Made by a program: the position numbers and the translations under genes. Positions 43,400-50,942 of a stretch of 50,942 nt of DNA are shown here, in pieces (the stretch's first letter is position 1; every line of letters begins with the position of its first letter). This stretch comes from UMGS1781 sp045628105 (lineage in GTDB: Bacteria; Bacillota; Clostridia; TANB77; CAG-508): NCBI GenBank assembly GCA_045628105.1, contig JAZQOX010000048.1, positions 1 through 50,942 of the forward strand, read 5' to 3'. Below the pieces are notes generated by a model. That model ran no database searches and was not told the DNA's origin. It was given only the letters and a program-made list of their open reading frames with translations.

Positions 43400-43428
43400 T
43401 TTATATTATATTTCTTAGAATTTGTCTA
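43400..43428 (-). promoter_or_regulatory. spoVS promoter
   Basis: On the minus strand TAGACA (43428-43423) and TATAAA (43405-43400) are 17 bases apart. Just upstream, between 43436 and 43456, the decamer CTGGAAATTT is repeated in tandem twice, a possible binding site. Confidence 0.55.
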
Positions 43429-43488
43429 TATTTTTCTGGAAATTTCTGGAAATTTCGGTCGCATATTTTTACTTATTTTTTTCTTTTT

Positions 43489-44262
43489 TTACATTTTTAT
43501 TCTATATATTTTTTCAATTCGACAAGTTTCGTCATTTACTTCTAAAATACAACCTGTCAAGCTAATGTTTTTGTCATCACTTACTTTATATCTTTCAGGT
43601 AAAGTTGTAACAAACCTTTTTATTGATGCGCTAACCTCCATCCCAATAACTGATTTCTCTGGTCCAGTCATTCCAATATCTGTAATGTATGCAGTTCCAT
43701 TCTCTAATATTTTTTCATCTGCTGTTTGTACATGTGTATGTGTTCCAAATACACATGATACTCTTCCATCCAAATAATACCCCATTGCAATTTTTTCAGC
43801 TGTAGCTTCTGCATGAAAGTCAACAATTATCATATCAACATCATTTTTTATTTTGTTAATAATTTCATCTGCTTTTAAAAACGGATTTTCTGATAAAACT
43901 CCTACATCAACTCTTCCAATTAAGTTGATAACTGCAATTTTTTTACCATTTACTTCACGAACTCTATATCCCGCTCCAGGAACTCCCTTCGGATAATTTG
44001 CAGGTCTTACAAGTTGTTCGTCTCCTAAGAAAGAAAAAATTTCTTTTTTTCCCCACGTATGATTTCCCATTGTAACTACATCTATTTGTGACTTTTTTAG
44101 ATCTTCAAATATTTTTTCTGTTATTCCCATTCCATCTGCTGAATTTTCTCCATTTGCTATTATAAAATCAATATTATTCTTTTTTTTATACTCTGGTATA
44201 ACTTCTTTAATTTTCTTAACTCCTGAGTATCCTACAATATCACCTATTAATAAAATTTTCAT
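43489..44262 (-). CDS. ymdB: YmdB-family metallophosphoesterase
   Basis: YmdB is a 2',3'-cyclic nucleotide phosphodiesterase that affects biofilm and motility choices in Bacillus. The 257-residue protein has the dinuclear metal motifs GDIVGYSG, ANGENSADG, MGNHTWGKKEI, VDFHAEATAEK and FGTHTHVQTAD. It ends soon after the domain. It lies upstream of spoVS in the conserved pair; rny, usually next to them, is not in the window. A metallophosphoesterase gene of another family is 10 bases upstream. Confidence 0.94.
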   Translation of the reverse strand: MKILLIGDIVGYSGVKKIKEVIPEYKKKNNIDFIIANGENSADGMGITEKIFEDLKKSQIDVVTMGNHTWGKKEIFSFLGDEQLVRPANYPKGVPGAGYRVREVNGKKIAVINLIGRVDVGVLSENPFLKADEIINKIKNDVDMIIVDFHAEATAEKIAMGYYLDGRVSCVFGTHTHVQTADEKILENGTAYITDIGMTGPEKSVIGMEVSASIKRFVTTLPERYKVSDDKNISLTGCILEVNDETCRIEKIYRIKM

Positions 44263-44272
44263 ATATTCTCTC

Positions 44273-44971
44273 CTAATTAATTTTTAATAAATCGAATCCT
44301 GTATAATCTGAACTTGCAAGTACAAATTGAATTCCATTTATATTTCCTTGAATTGCTTCTTTATGTGCAGACTCTCCATGTATATGTCCATATATACACT
44401 TTTTTACATTATACTTTTTCATTGTTTTTATAAAATTTAAATCTAGTTCTTCATAATTATTAAATGGTGGAAAATGCATACATACAATTATTTCTTTGTC
44501 ATCTCCATATTTTTCTACACCATCTTTTAAAGACAAATCTAATCTAATGTTTTCCCTTCTTATAATTTTTTCTGGTTTTTCTTCTAATTCAGACCATCCT
44601 CGTGTTCCCGTTATTATCTTATTTTCATATAAATAACTATTATTATATATAAAATCTATATTTTTAAATTCATGATCTTCTAAAAATCTTCTATTCTTTG
44701 TAAGTGTTTCCCACCAAAAGTCATGATTTCCTTTTAATAACAATTTCTTTCCTGGCAAACTATTTAAAAATTTAAAATCTTCAATCGCATCTCCTATATA
44801 CATTGCCCATGAGAAATCTCCTGGTAATATTACCAAATCTTCTTCTTTTACCTTTTTTAACCAATTCTCTTTAATTTTTTCCTCATGTTTTTTCCAGTTT
44901 TCGCCAAATATATCCATTGGCTTATCCATACCTAAAGATAAGTGTAAATCTGAAATTGTATATATAGACAT
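44273..44971 (-). CDS. Calcineurin-like metallophosphoesterase
   Basis: The 232-residue protein has the metallophosphoesterase signature: ISDLHLSLG (motif I), ILPGDFSWAM (motif II), LKGNHDFWW (motif III), VCMHFPPFN (motif IV) and YGHIHG (motif V). It is cytosolic; the substrate is unknown. Small proteins of this type are widespread in Firmicutes, in the YkuE/Icc-like superfamily. It begins 12 bases after tsaD and reads on into ymdB. Confidence 0.9.
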   Translation of the reverse strand: MSIYTISDLHLSLGMDKPMDIFGENWKKHEEKIKENWLKKVKEEDLVILPGDFSWAMYIGDAIEDFKFLNSLPGKKLLLKGNHDFWWETLTKNRRFLEDHEFKNIDFIYNNSYLYENKIITGTRGWSELEEKPEKIIRRENIRLDLSLKDGVEKYGDDKEIIVCMHFPPFNNYEELDLNFIKTMKKYNVKKCIYGHIHGESAHKEAIQGNINGIQFVLASSDYTGFDLLKIN

Positions 44972-44983
44972 GCATTTCCCTCC

Positions 44984-45973
44984 TTACAATTTTAAATTTG
45001 GCACAGCATTTAAATTTAAATCTGACTTTCTACCAGCAATATAACTGTAATATCCTGCAGCAGCAATCATTGCAGCATTATCAGTACATAATTTTAGTTC
45101 CGGATAATATATTTTTATGTTTTCTTTTTCTCCTAATGTCTGAAATTCTTTTCTTATATATGAATTTGCTGAAACTCCTCCAGCTAATACAACTTTTCTA
45201 ATACCGGTTGTTTCTACTGCTTCTCTTACATTTTCTATTAACATTTCTGTTGTTACTTTTTCAAAACTTGCACATAAATCTGCTTTATTTGTATTTGGAT
45301 TTTTGTGATTCAAATTTATCACCGCTGTTTTTATTCCACTGAAGCTAAAATTTAATCCATCTATTTTTGATTTTGGTAATTCAATATTTGCTGTTCCTTC
45401 ATATGCTAGTTTATCTATTTTAGGTCCACCTGGGTATCCAAGTCCCACTACTCTTGCAACTTTATCATATGCTTCTCCTATTGCATCATCCTTTGTTCTA
45501 CCAATTATTTCAAAATCTGTATAATCATTTATTTTTACTAAGTGAGTATGTCCTCCTGAAATTATTAAACAAATAAATGGTGGTTCCAAATCTGGGTATG
45601 TTATGTAATTTGCTGCAATATGACCTTCTATATGGTTTACTCCAACCAATTCTTTTTTAGTTGCATACGCTAAACCTTTAGCATATGATACACCGACTAG
45701 CAACGCACCAACTAATCCTGGTCCGTATGTTGGGCAAATAACATCTATATCCTCTAAGCTTATACCTGCTTGTTTAATTGCTTCTTTTACCACCTGGCTT
45801 ACAACTTCTGTGTGACATCTTGACGCAATTTCCGGCACTACTCCTCCATATAAAGTATGTATATCAATTTGTGAATTAATTACATTTGATAAAACTTTTC
45901 TTCCATTTACCACAACAGCTGCAGATGTTTCATCACAGCTTGATTCAATTCCTAAAACTACTATATCTTTCAT
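44984..45973 (-). CDS. tsaD: tRNA threonylcarbamoyladenosine transferase TsaD
   Basis: TsaD moves the threonylcarbamoyl group to adenosine 37 of ANN-decoding tRNAs, together with TsaB and TsaE. The 329-residue ASKHA protein starts VVLGIESSCDETSAAVV, has the iron-binding NHIEGHIAANY, then ISGGHTHLV, GLGYPGGPKID, FSGIKTAV and VLAGGVSANSYIR. Length is normal. TsaB and TsaE genes are not in the window. Confidence 0.96.
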   Translation of the reverse strand: MKDIVVLGIESSCDETSAAVVVNGRKVLSNVINSQIDIHTLYGGVVPEIASRCHTEVVSQVVKEAIKQAGISLEDIDVICPTYGPGLVGALLVGVSYAKGLAYATKKELVGVNHIEGHIAANYITYPDLEPPFICLIISGGHTHLVKINDYTDFEIIGRTKDDAIGEAYDKVARVVGLGYPGGPKIDKLAYEGTANIELPKSKIDGLNFSFSGIKTAVINLNHKNPNTNKADLCASFEKVTTEMLIENVREAVETTGIRKVVLAGGVSANSYIRKEFQTLGEKENIKIYYPELKLCTDNAAMIAAAGYYSYIAGRKSDLNLNAVPNLKL

Positions 45974-46070
45974 ATCTTTTCCTTCTTTATGTATTTTATC
46001 AATACTTGTTTATTTTGTCAATATATTAAGTTCTTACCTGATACTTCATTTTGCCTTTTTATAATTTGTA

Positions 46071-46102
46071 AAGACCCAAGCTGCATTAGCAGCTCGGGTC
46101 TT
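46071..46102 (-). terminator. GC-rich terminator of the 115-residue gene
   Basis: AAGACCCAAGCTGC and GCAGCTCGGGTCTT form a 14-bp stem with one G-U pair and a four-base loop, about 17 bases after the stop codon. It is far richer in GC than other terminators here and closes the atypical cassette. Confidence 0.85.
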
Positions 46103-46118
46103 TTCTTCAAAGAACTCC

Positions 46119-46466
46119 TTACTTATGAGGTTTAGCACTTTGAGTAAGAAGCCAGAACCTCTGAGCGATACTCTCGCCATTTTTAAGCTCTGTGGTCTTA
46201 CCACAGATGAATGCATTTTGGCTGGCATTCGGCATGTAGCCCTGAGGGAAAGCATTTTCCCAACTAATGATCGCTTTTATCATTGTCGGGCAAACCGTTC
46301 TCCCAGTTTTCTTTCTTCTCGAAATTTCTGTCACCTTAAATCCGTTCTTCTGGAACTTTTCCAGTTCGGATTTATAGATTTCAAACTGAATTTCAGTCTC
46401 TCCTGACCGAGCCTTTGACTCGATTTGGGTGAAGAAACGATCCATTCTTGATTCACGTCTGTCCAT
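46119..46466 (-). CDS. Uncharacterised protein in a GC-richer cassette
   Basis: This 115-residue basic protein begins MDRRESRMDRFFTQIESKAR and ends LLTQSAKPHK. It has a charged N-terminal half and a C-terminal half with two or three aromatic and cysteine residues (TVCPTMIKA, NAFICGK). I recognise no domain. The DNA is clearly richer in G+C (by eye about 45%) than its neighbours (about 28%), with different codon choice. It has its own promoter (46519-46547), ribosome site (AAAGGAA) and GC-rich terminator, and splits the space between tsaD and recO. This suggests recent horizontal gain. Shorter frames overlap it on the same strand but lack such signals. Confidence 0.65.
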   Translation of the reverse strand: MDRRESRMDRFFTQIESKARSGETEIQFEIYKSELEKFQKNGFKVTEISRRKKTGRTVCPTMIKAIISWENAFPQGYMPNASQNAFICGKTTELKNGESIAQRFWLLTQSAKPHK

Positions 46467-46518
46467 GCTAGAGTTCCTTTCGCTTTATTAAATAGGTTTA
46501 ACGCCCATTCAATAAGAT

Positions 46519-46547
46519 ATTTTACCACATTTTTAAAGTTTTGTAAA
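46519..46547 (-). promoter_or_regulatory. Promoter of the 115-residue gene
   Basis: TTTACA (46547-46542) and TAAAAT (46524-46519) are 17 bases apart on the minus strand. About 45 bases of leader follow before the ATG at 46466. Confidence 0.65.
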
Positions 46548-46566
46548 GTTTTATGTAGACTTGTCT

Positions 46567-47283
46567 TTAAAATTTGTATTCTTTTTCTAATTTTTCTGTT
46601 AAATAAATTTTTGATATTATTTTTAATTCTTCCATTGATTCTTTTGGTACCTGAAATGAATATATTTTTTTTGCATCTGAGAGCATTATATATCTTATGG
46701 CATCTTTTGTAGTTTCATTCATATCTATTGCACCTTTATCTTGTTTACCGCATGCTTCGCATTTGAACCCGTTATCTTTAATACTAAATTTAGTTATATT
46801 TTCTTTGCTTTTACATGTTTTGCATTCATTTATTTCAGGTTTGTATCCTATTATTGAAAGTAATCTTAATCTGAATATTGAAGTAATAAACTCTAACTCT
46901 TTATCTGTATTTGACATTACATATAAAGTATTTAAATATAATTGTAATACCTTATAGTTATTTTGATTCTCCGTTGTGACATCATTTATTATTTTTGTAA
47001 TATATACTGCATATTTTAACTTATCTAAATCTGTTCTTATATTATAAAACATTTCTATTGTTTCGCAAGAATTCATGCTATAATTGTCTGATCCTTTATA
47101 GAGCATATATTCTCCAAAACATAAAAATTGAGTGCCCGCCATAAGAAGACTTTTTGGTCTTCTTGCACCTTTAGCAACACACTCAATTTTTCCCATATTA
47201 GGTGTCAAAATTGTAAGCATTTTGTCAAAATCAGACATCATATTTTCTGCAATTATTATTCCCTTTGTTTTGACTGTTTTCAT
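46567..47283 (-). CDS. recO: DNA repair protein RecO
   Basis: RecO loads RecA on SSB-coated DNA with RecR. The 238-residue protein has the N-terminal OB fold (TKGIIIAENMMSDFDKMLTILT in outline, then GKIECVAKGARRPKS), a helical middle, and the zinc site CKTCKSKENI and CEACGK. An ATG two codons upstream (47289) is only one base after AGGTG, so the ATG at 47283, with proper spacing, is preferred. Its beginning overlaps the yqzL-like gene by 53 bases. It follows the conserved era-yqzL-recO order. Confidence 0.94.
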   Translation of the reverse strand: MKTVKTKGIIIAENMMSDFDKMLTILTPNMGKIECVAKGARRPKSLLMAGTQFLCFGEYMLYKGSDNYSMNSCETIEMFYNIRTDLDKLKYAVYITKIINDVTTENQNNYKVLQLYLNTLYVMSNTDKELEFITSIFRLRLLSIIGYKPEINECKTCKSKENITKFSIKDNGFKCEACGKQDKGAIDMNETTKDAIRYIMLSDAKKIYSFQVPKESMEELKIISKIYLTEKLEKEYKF

Positions 47284-47392
47284 ATTCATTCACCTTTATA
47301 TTATTTTCTATATTCTGTATTTGTTTCAATTCTAAGAAAGTATCAATATTTCCCGTATTTTTAAATGTATTCCACGCAATCTTTGTAATCAT
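47231..47392 (-). CDS. yqzL: YqzL-like small protein
   Basis: The 53-residue protein begins MITKIAWNTFKNTGNIDTFL, which matches the pattern of the YqzL family (a W-x-x-F-x-x-T-G-x-I-D-x-[FY]-L core), found between era and recO in Bacilli and Clostridia, as here. ATG at 47392 is preceded by AGGAG. The frame runs 53 bases into recO, and the last 20 residues, all within that overlap, are unlike the family and may have little function. The family's role is unknown. Confidence 0.78.
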   Translation of the reverse strand: MITKIAWNTFKNTGNIDTFLELKQIQNIENNIKVNEYENSQNKGNNNCRKYDV

Positions 47393-47451
47393 GCTCTCAT
47401 CTCCTGTTTTCTTTTAAAAATAGTTTTTGTAAAAATTCTCTTTTTATTCAT

Positions 47452-48354
47452 CTATTTTAATTTAAATTTGTTAACAATAGATGGATTTTCTTGCCAATTT
47501 TCTCTAACTTTTACCCATATTTTTAAATTTACTTTTGTACCAAATATCTTTTCCATGTCTTCCCTTGAATACATTCCAATTCTTTTAAGCATTGCACCTT
47601 TTTTTCCAATAATTATTCCTTTATGAGATTCTCTCATTGTGTATATTGTAACTTCAATATCATATATATCTTCCTTTTTTGAAGTTTTTCTTAAATTCAT
47701 TTTTTGTGTTTCAACATATATACCATGCGGAATTTCTTCATCTAATAGTTTTAATGCTTTTTCTCTAACTAGTTCTTCTACAATTTGTCTTTCCGTTTGA
47801 TCGGTATACTCATCTAAATCATAATATGCTGGTCCCTCAGGTAATGTTTTTTCAATTTCACTTAAAATTGTTTCCGTATTTTCATTTTTTAAGCTGCTTA
47901 CTGGAATAATAGCCTCAAAATCATATTCATTTTGATACATATCTATTATTTTTAATAAAGTTTCTTTTTCAACTAAATCGATTTTGTTTATTACTAAAAT
48001 TGTTTTTTCTTTTTCCTCTTTTATTTTGTCTAATATTATTCTGTCTCCCGTGCCAATCTTTTTTTCTTGTGCATCTACTAAAAATAGTGTTATATCACTA
48101 TTTCCTAAAGTTAACCACGTTGTTTCTAGCATGGTATCTCCTAATTTTGTTTTAGGTTTATGTATTCCAGGAGTATCTATAAAAATAATTTGCGAATTTT
48201 CCCTATTTACTATTGCTCTTATTGCTGTTCTTGTTGTTTGACTTTTATTGGCTGTTATAGCAACTTTTTCTTTTACTAAATTATTTATAAGTGTAGATTT
48301 TCCTACATTTGTTCTACCTATTATAGATACAAATCCTGATTTAAACCCTGACAT
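47452..48354 (-). CDS. era: GTPase Era
   Basis: Era binds the 3' end of 16S rRNA and helps mature the 30S subunit. The 300-residue protein has G1 GRTNVGKST, G2 region TTRTAIR, G3 DTPGIHKPK, G4 NKID and G5 VSSLK, then a C-terminal KH domain with GIIIGKKGAMLKRIG. Length is typical. It lies with ybeY in the same strand block, the usual Gram-positive ribosome-maturation neighbourhood. Confidence 0.97.
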   Translation of the reverse strand: MSGFKSGFVSIIGRTNVGKSTLINNLVKEKVAITANKSQTTRTAIRAIVNRENSQIIFIDTPGIHKPKTKLGDTMLETTWLTLGNSDITLFLVDAQEKKIGTGDRIILDKIKEEKEKTILVINKIDLVEKETLLKIIDMYQNEYDFEAIIPVSSLKNENTETILSEIEKTLPEGPAYYDLDEYTDQTERQIVEELVREKALKLLDEEIPHGIYVETQKMNLRKTSKKEDIYDIEVTIYTMRESHKGIIIGKKGAMLKRIGMYSREDMEKIFGTKVNLKIWVKVRENWQENPSIVNKFKLK

Positions 48355-48371
48355 TATTTATGCATTCTCCT

Positions 48372-49421
48372 TTATTTAATTGTTATATCCCCACTCATTG
48401 GACATATTTGTATAAATGTATTTCCATCATTTACTTTAATTTCTTCACCATTTTTATATTTATATACTGTTTGTCCACTATGTGAAGTTTTTTCCCAAGT
48501 AATCGGAACAACATATCCACCTGTTACTAAATATCCTGTACCATTTCCTATATTATTAAGATCTTGTCTTCCTTTATTTTCTCCATCATTTATTGTAGAA
48601 TTAGATAATTGGTAAATAATTATATTCTTGGCTGTATATTGTTCTCCTGTAACTAAGTCAACATTTGCTTTGTTGCTCATGCTTCTTTTATAAACTTTAT
48701 TTTCTTCATCATATTCATAACTTGTTGTATGATAATATGAATATTTGATATCAATTGAAGTAGCTTCTTTTGCTTCATCTAAAGATGCCATATCTATTTC
48801 ACTAACACTATAATTTAGTAATAAGTCTTTATTTGTATCTCTCGTATATCCCATTTTATCTGCATATGCTTTTACATTTTTCATACTTGTAAATCCTGTG
48901 TGTTCATAGTCTCTATTTAAGGTCTTATCTCTAAAAAATACTGAACCTTCTAGTGTAATTCCATCTAAATGATTTACAGAATTTAATCTATTATATGCTT
49001 GTGGGCTTCCTCCCCAATGTACAAATATTGCATCATTTTCTTCAGCATAATCTATAAAATAATGTCTAGCACTTCTTATTGATCCAATTTTTGCAGTTTC
49101 TTGGTCTTTATATAAAGCCATCATTCTTGTTATTCCACCTTCTGCAATTATCTCATATACTAAATATGCATCTTGTATCCCACATTGTGGCCATGCTGCA
49201 TGGTTATTGTTTATCATAACAGCATAAGGTCTTGATTTAGATTCTTCATCTACTATTTGCAATTTTTTAAGTTCTATTACCACATCTTCTTCATTTTTTC
49301 CTACTGTTAGCTCTCCTTTATTATCACTTTTTCCTTTTAAATTTAGTGCAACCAAACTTCCTACTCCAACTATTACTACAATTAATATAGCTATTATTAT
49401 TATTGTTTTATTTTTTTTCAT
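48372..49421 (-). CDS. DUF3048 (YerB-like) anchored extracytosolic protein
   Basis: The 349-residue protein has an N-terminal membrane segment (about residues 6-27) without a lipobox Cys, then the DUF3048 region. It starts around SRPYAVMINNNHAAWPQCGI and includes AYLVYEIIAEGGITRMMALY, GSIRSARHYFIDYA and FVHWGGSPQAY. A second half with TGYLVTGGYVVPITWEK and IQICPMSGD ends the family's C-terminal domain. YerB in Bacillus is a lipoprotein of unknown role. It starts 21 bases after ybeY and ends 17 bases before era. Confidence 0.85.
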   Translation of the reverse strand: MKKNKTIIIIAILIVVIVGVGSLVALNLKGKSDNKGELTVGKNEEDVVIELKKLQIVDEESKSRPYAVMINNNHAAWPQCGIQDAYLVYEIIAEGGITRMMALYKDQETAKIGSIRSARHYFIDYAEENDAIFVHWGGSPQAYNRLNSVNHLDGITLEGSVFFRDKTLNRDYEHTGFTSMKNVKAYADKMGYTRDTNKDLLLNYSVSEIDMASLDEAKEATSIDIKYSYYHTTSYEYDEENKVYKRSMSNKANVDLVTGEQYTAKNIIIYQLSNSTINDGENKGRQDLNNIGNGTGYLVTGGYVVPITWEKTSHSGQTVYKYKNGEEIKVNDGNTFIQICPMSGDITIK

Positions 49422-49442
49422 CTTAATTTTCCTTTCGTTTAT

Positions 49443-49907
49443 TTATCTTGTTATATTTAATTTGTTTAATATAAATTCCTCTTTTTGTCTCATTTCTTGC
49501 TTGTCCATATCTTCAATATGATCATATCCCATCAAATGATAAAAAGAATGTACAACCATATACGCAAGTTCTCGTTTAAATCCATGTCCATATTCTTCTG
49601 CATTTTCTCTAACTTTTTCTAAAGATATTACCATATCACCCAAAATATCTTCCTGTTCAAGTTTAAGTTTTTTTACTTCTCCGCGTTCATACATTGGAAA
49701 TGATAATACATCTGTTTCTTTATCGATGCCTCTATGTTCTCTGTTTATTGTTTTTATATTTTTAGAATCAGTTAGAACAACATTTACATATAGATTTTTG
49801 TTTTCTATTCCTTCTGTTTTGAAGCATTCCTTCAAAACTAAAAGGATTAAATTTTCATATTCTTTATTTTCTTCTACATCTAAGTAGTTCAATTCTAATA
49901 TATCCAT
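49443..49907 (-). CDS. ybeY: Endoribonuclease YbeY
   Basis: YbeY is a zinc endoribonuclease acting in 16S rRNA maturation and ribosome quality control. The 154-residue protein has the signature HSFYHLMGYDH (three His ligands) near residue 127, and a conserved start-side NREHRGIDKETDVLSFPM. It is translationally coupled to the gene upstream by a TAATG overlap and is followed by the DUF3048 gene. Confidence 0.96.
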   Translation of the reverse strand: MDILELNYLDVEENKEYENLILLVLKECFKTEGIENKNLYVNVVLTDSKNIKTINREHRGIDKETDVLSFPMYERGEVKKLKLEQEDILGDMVISLEKVRENAEEYGHGFKRELAYMVVHSFYHLMGYDHIEDMDKQEMRQKEEFILNKLNITR

Positions 49908-50942
49908 TATACAGACCTCTTAATATACTTCATTTTATTATTAACTGTTTTTACACTTGTACCAATTCTTCTTAAAGCGCCTAAGCTAATAAGCTTTTGT
50001 TTATGTAAGTTAATAATTTCTTCATATTTTTTTCTGTTTATGTTTAATTTTTTTATATCTTCCTTTAAAAATAGTATCTGTTTTTTCTCTGGATTTTCTT
50101 TTACCTTTTCATGTTTTGCCCAGAACTTTTTATATTCTTCTCTTTCATTTGGATTATCCCAGTATACCTTCGTTGATAATATTTTTACATTAAAGTCCTC
50201 TACTGCATCAAAAAATGTTTCATATATTTTTTCTCTTTTTTTATCATTTTTTGAACTTACTATAAGCTCCCTTATTTGTTTTAGGATTTGTACATAACAT
50301 TTTTCTGTTGCTGCAAGAGGCAAACTATGTATAAATATTTTTCTGCTTACACCAAGTAATTCAATTTTCTGTATTATTTTATCCCTTTCATCTAACTTTC
50401 CTATTGTTGTATGTAAATATTTTTCATACTCTTCTTTTGCTATTTCGTCACCTTGTTCAATTTTAATTGGTAAAATTTCTAATATATATTTTTCAAGAGT
50501 ACTGAAAATTTTTCCATATATATCTGCTGTATTATTTTTCACGTTGTCAGCTATTTCAACAGAATAATTTTTCAAAATTCCCTTGTACAAAGTATCCATT
50601 TTCATTACATAGAACTTTTTGTAGTTATTTACTGTTTTATTGTTTTTCATTCCACTTACTGTTTCATAGTCCATTCTTAGTAAATACTCTTGTTTTCTAT
50701 ATTTATATTCCAGATAATTTTTGTTCTTCAAACTTACTACAAAATAATATTTTGATATAGCATCTTTTTCAAAGTTTGTTGCATTGTTTGATTTTACCTT
50801 TTTGTATAGTGAATCCATTATGTATTTATCAATAGATTCTAGATATAATGCATAACTATCTTCGTATTTTTTTGAATTAATTTCAGAGTTGTTTGCTAAA
50901 TAATTGTTATAGGCTTTTAACATACTGTTTCTTTTTAAAGTT
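49907..50942 (-). CDS. Uncharacterised helical protein, start possibly outside the window
   Basis: The frame is open to the right edge; the first visible ATG is at 50923 but has only a weak ribosome site (AAAAAGA), so the true start may lie beyond 50942. From that ATG the protein has 338 residues, highly charged (Lys/Glu) and helical, with many Tyr, and no membrane segment. The last residues are basic (VKTVNNKMKYIKRSV). I recognise no family. Its stop overlaps the ybeY start in TAATG, so the two are translated together. Confidence 0.7.
   Translation of the reverse strand, partial: TLKRNSMLKAYNNYLANNSEINSKKYEDSYALYLESIDKYIMDSLYKKVKSNNATNFEKDAISKYYFVVSLKNKNYLEYKYRKQEYLLRMDYETVSGMKNNKTVNNYKKFYVMKMDTLYKGILKNYSVEIADNVKNNTADIYGKIFSTLEKYILEILPIKIEQGDEIAKEEYEKYLHTTIGKLDERDKIIQKIELLGVSRKIFIHSLPLAATEKCYVQILKQIRELIVSSKNDKKREKIYETFFDAVEDFNVKILSTKVYWDNPNEREEYKKFWAKHEKVKENPEKKQILFLKEDIKKLNINRKKYEEIINLHKQKLISLGALRRIGTSVKTVNNKMKYIKRSV

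Noticed and set aside
46490..46510. GTTAAAC in the cassette leader as an integron attC core (GTTRRRY)
   Set aside because: No matching inverse core or paired stem is present at either end of the cassette, and no integrase is visible.
46046..46528. Other overlapping frames in the cassette (46046-46255 and 46331-46528 minus)
   Set aside because: They overlap the 115-residue gene in other frames and have no ribosome site or terminator arrangement as good as it has.

Overview
The window is a gene-dense stretch of a very AT-rich (by eye roughly 70% A+T), low-GC Gram-positive chromosome. Gene content and order point to the Clostridia: spoVS downstream of ymdB, a PdaA-type spore-cortex deacetylase gene, the era-yqzL-recO block, the infC-rpmI-rplT operon with a leader attenuator, trmFO, type II pantothenate kinase, and an agr-type peptide quorum-sensing locus. 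Starts are often TTG behind strong GGAGG-like ribosome sites. I see no rRNA, tRNA, CRISPR array or insertion-sequence transposase. I cannot name the species; an uncultured gut-type clostridial lineage would fit.

Layout. Positions 1-17887 are all on the minus strand: tRNA modification (mnmA, queH), galE, a lytic transglycosylase, polA, a frameshifted GT-C glycosyltransferase, a GT2 lipid-linked glycosyltransferase, ruvB, small membrane proteins, pyk, then glgP-coaW-galK and a frameshifted polysaccharide deacetylase. Positions 17888-26500 form the accessory, signalling region and switch strand repeatedly: agrA-like/agrC-like genes on plus converge on agrB/agrD-like genes on minus, sharing a perfect 18-bp terminator; a 6S-like RNA lies upstream of agrBD; then pncB, an ECF sigma factor with an overlapping membrane partner, a short receiver-like ORF, and a convergent PepSY-type secreted protein whose Cys/Trp-rich tail is in another frame. 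From 26500 to the end everything is again minus-strand housekeeping: prs, trmFO, rplT-rpmI-infC, a GH15 glucan hydrolase, a beta-CASP nuclease, uncharacterised proteins, an M50 protease, lysS, an M24 peptidase, a prepilin peptidase, tdk, an orphan solute-binding protein, spoVS, ymdB, tsaD, recO, yqzL, era, a DUF3048 protein and ybeY.

How the parts fit. Galactose enters through galK and galE, stored glucan is processed by glgP and the GH15 enzyme, and pyk completes glycolysis. mnmA, trmFO, queH and tsaD modify tRNA. infC-rpmI-rplT, lysS, era and ybeY serve translation and ribosome assembly. polA, ruvB and recO serve DNA repair.

The points most worth a second look are: an AgrD-like peptide with no cysteine (serine in the candidate ring position) in an unusual convergent agr arrangement; a small, markedly more GC-rich self-contained gene cassette between tsaD and recO; three genes each interrupted by an apparent single-base insertion; and infC, whose only well-placed start behind the Shine-Dalgarno is ATA, with a terminator-type attenuator directly upstream.
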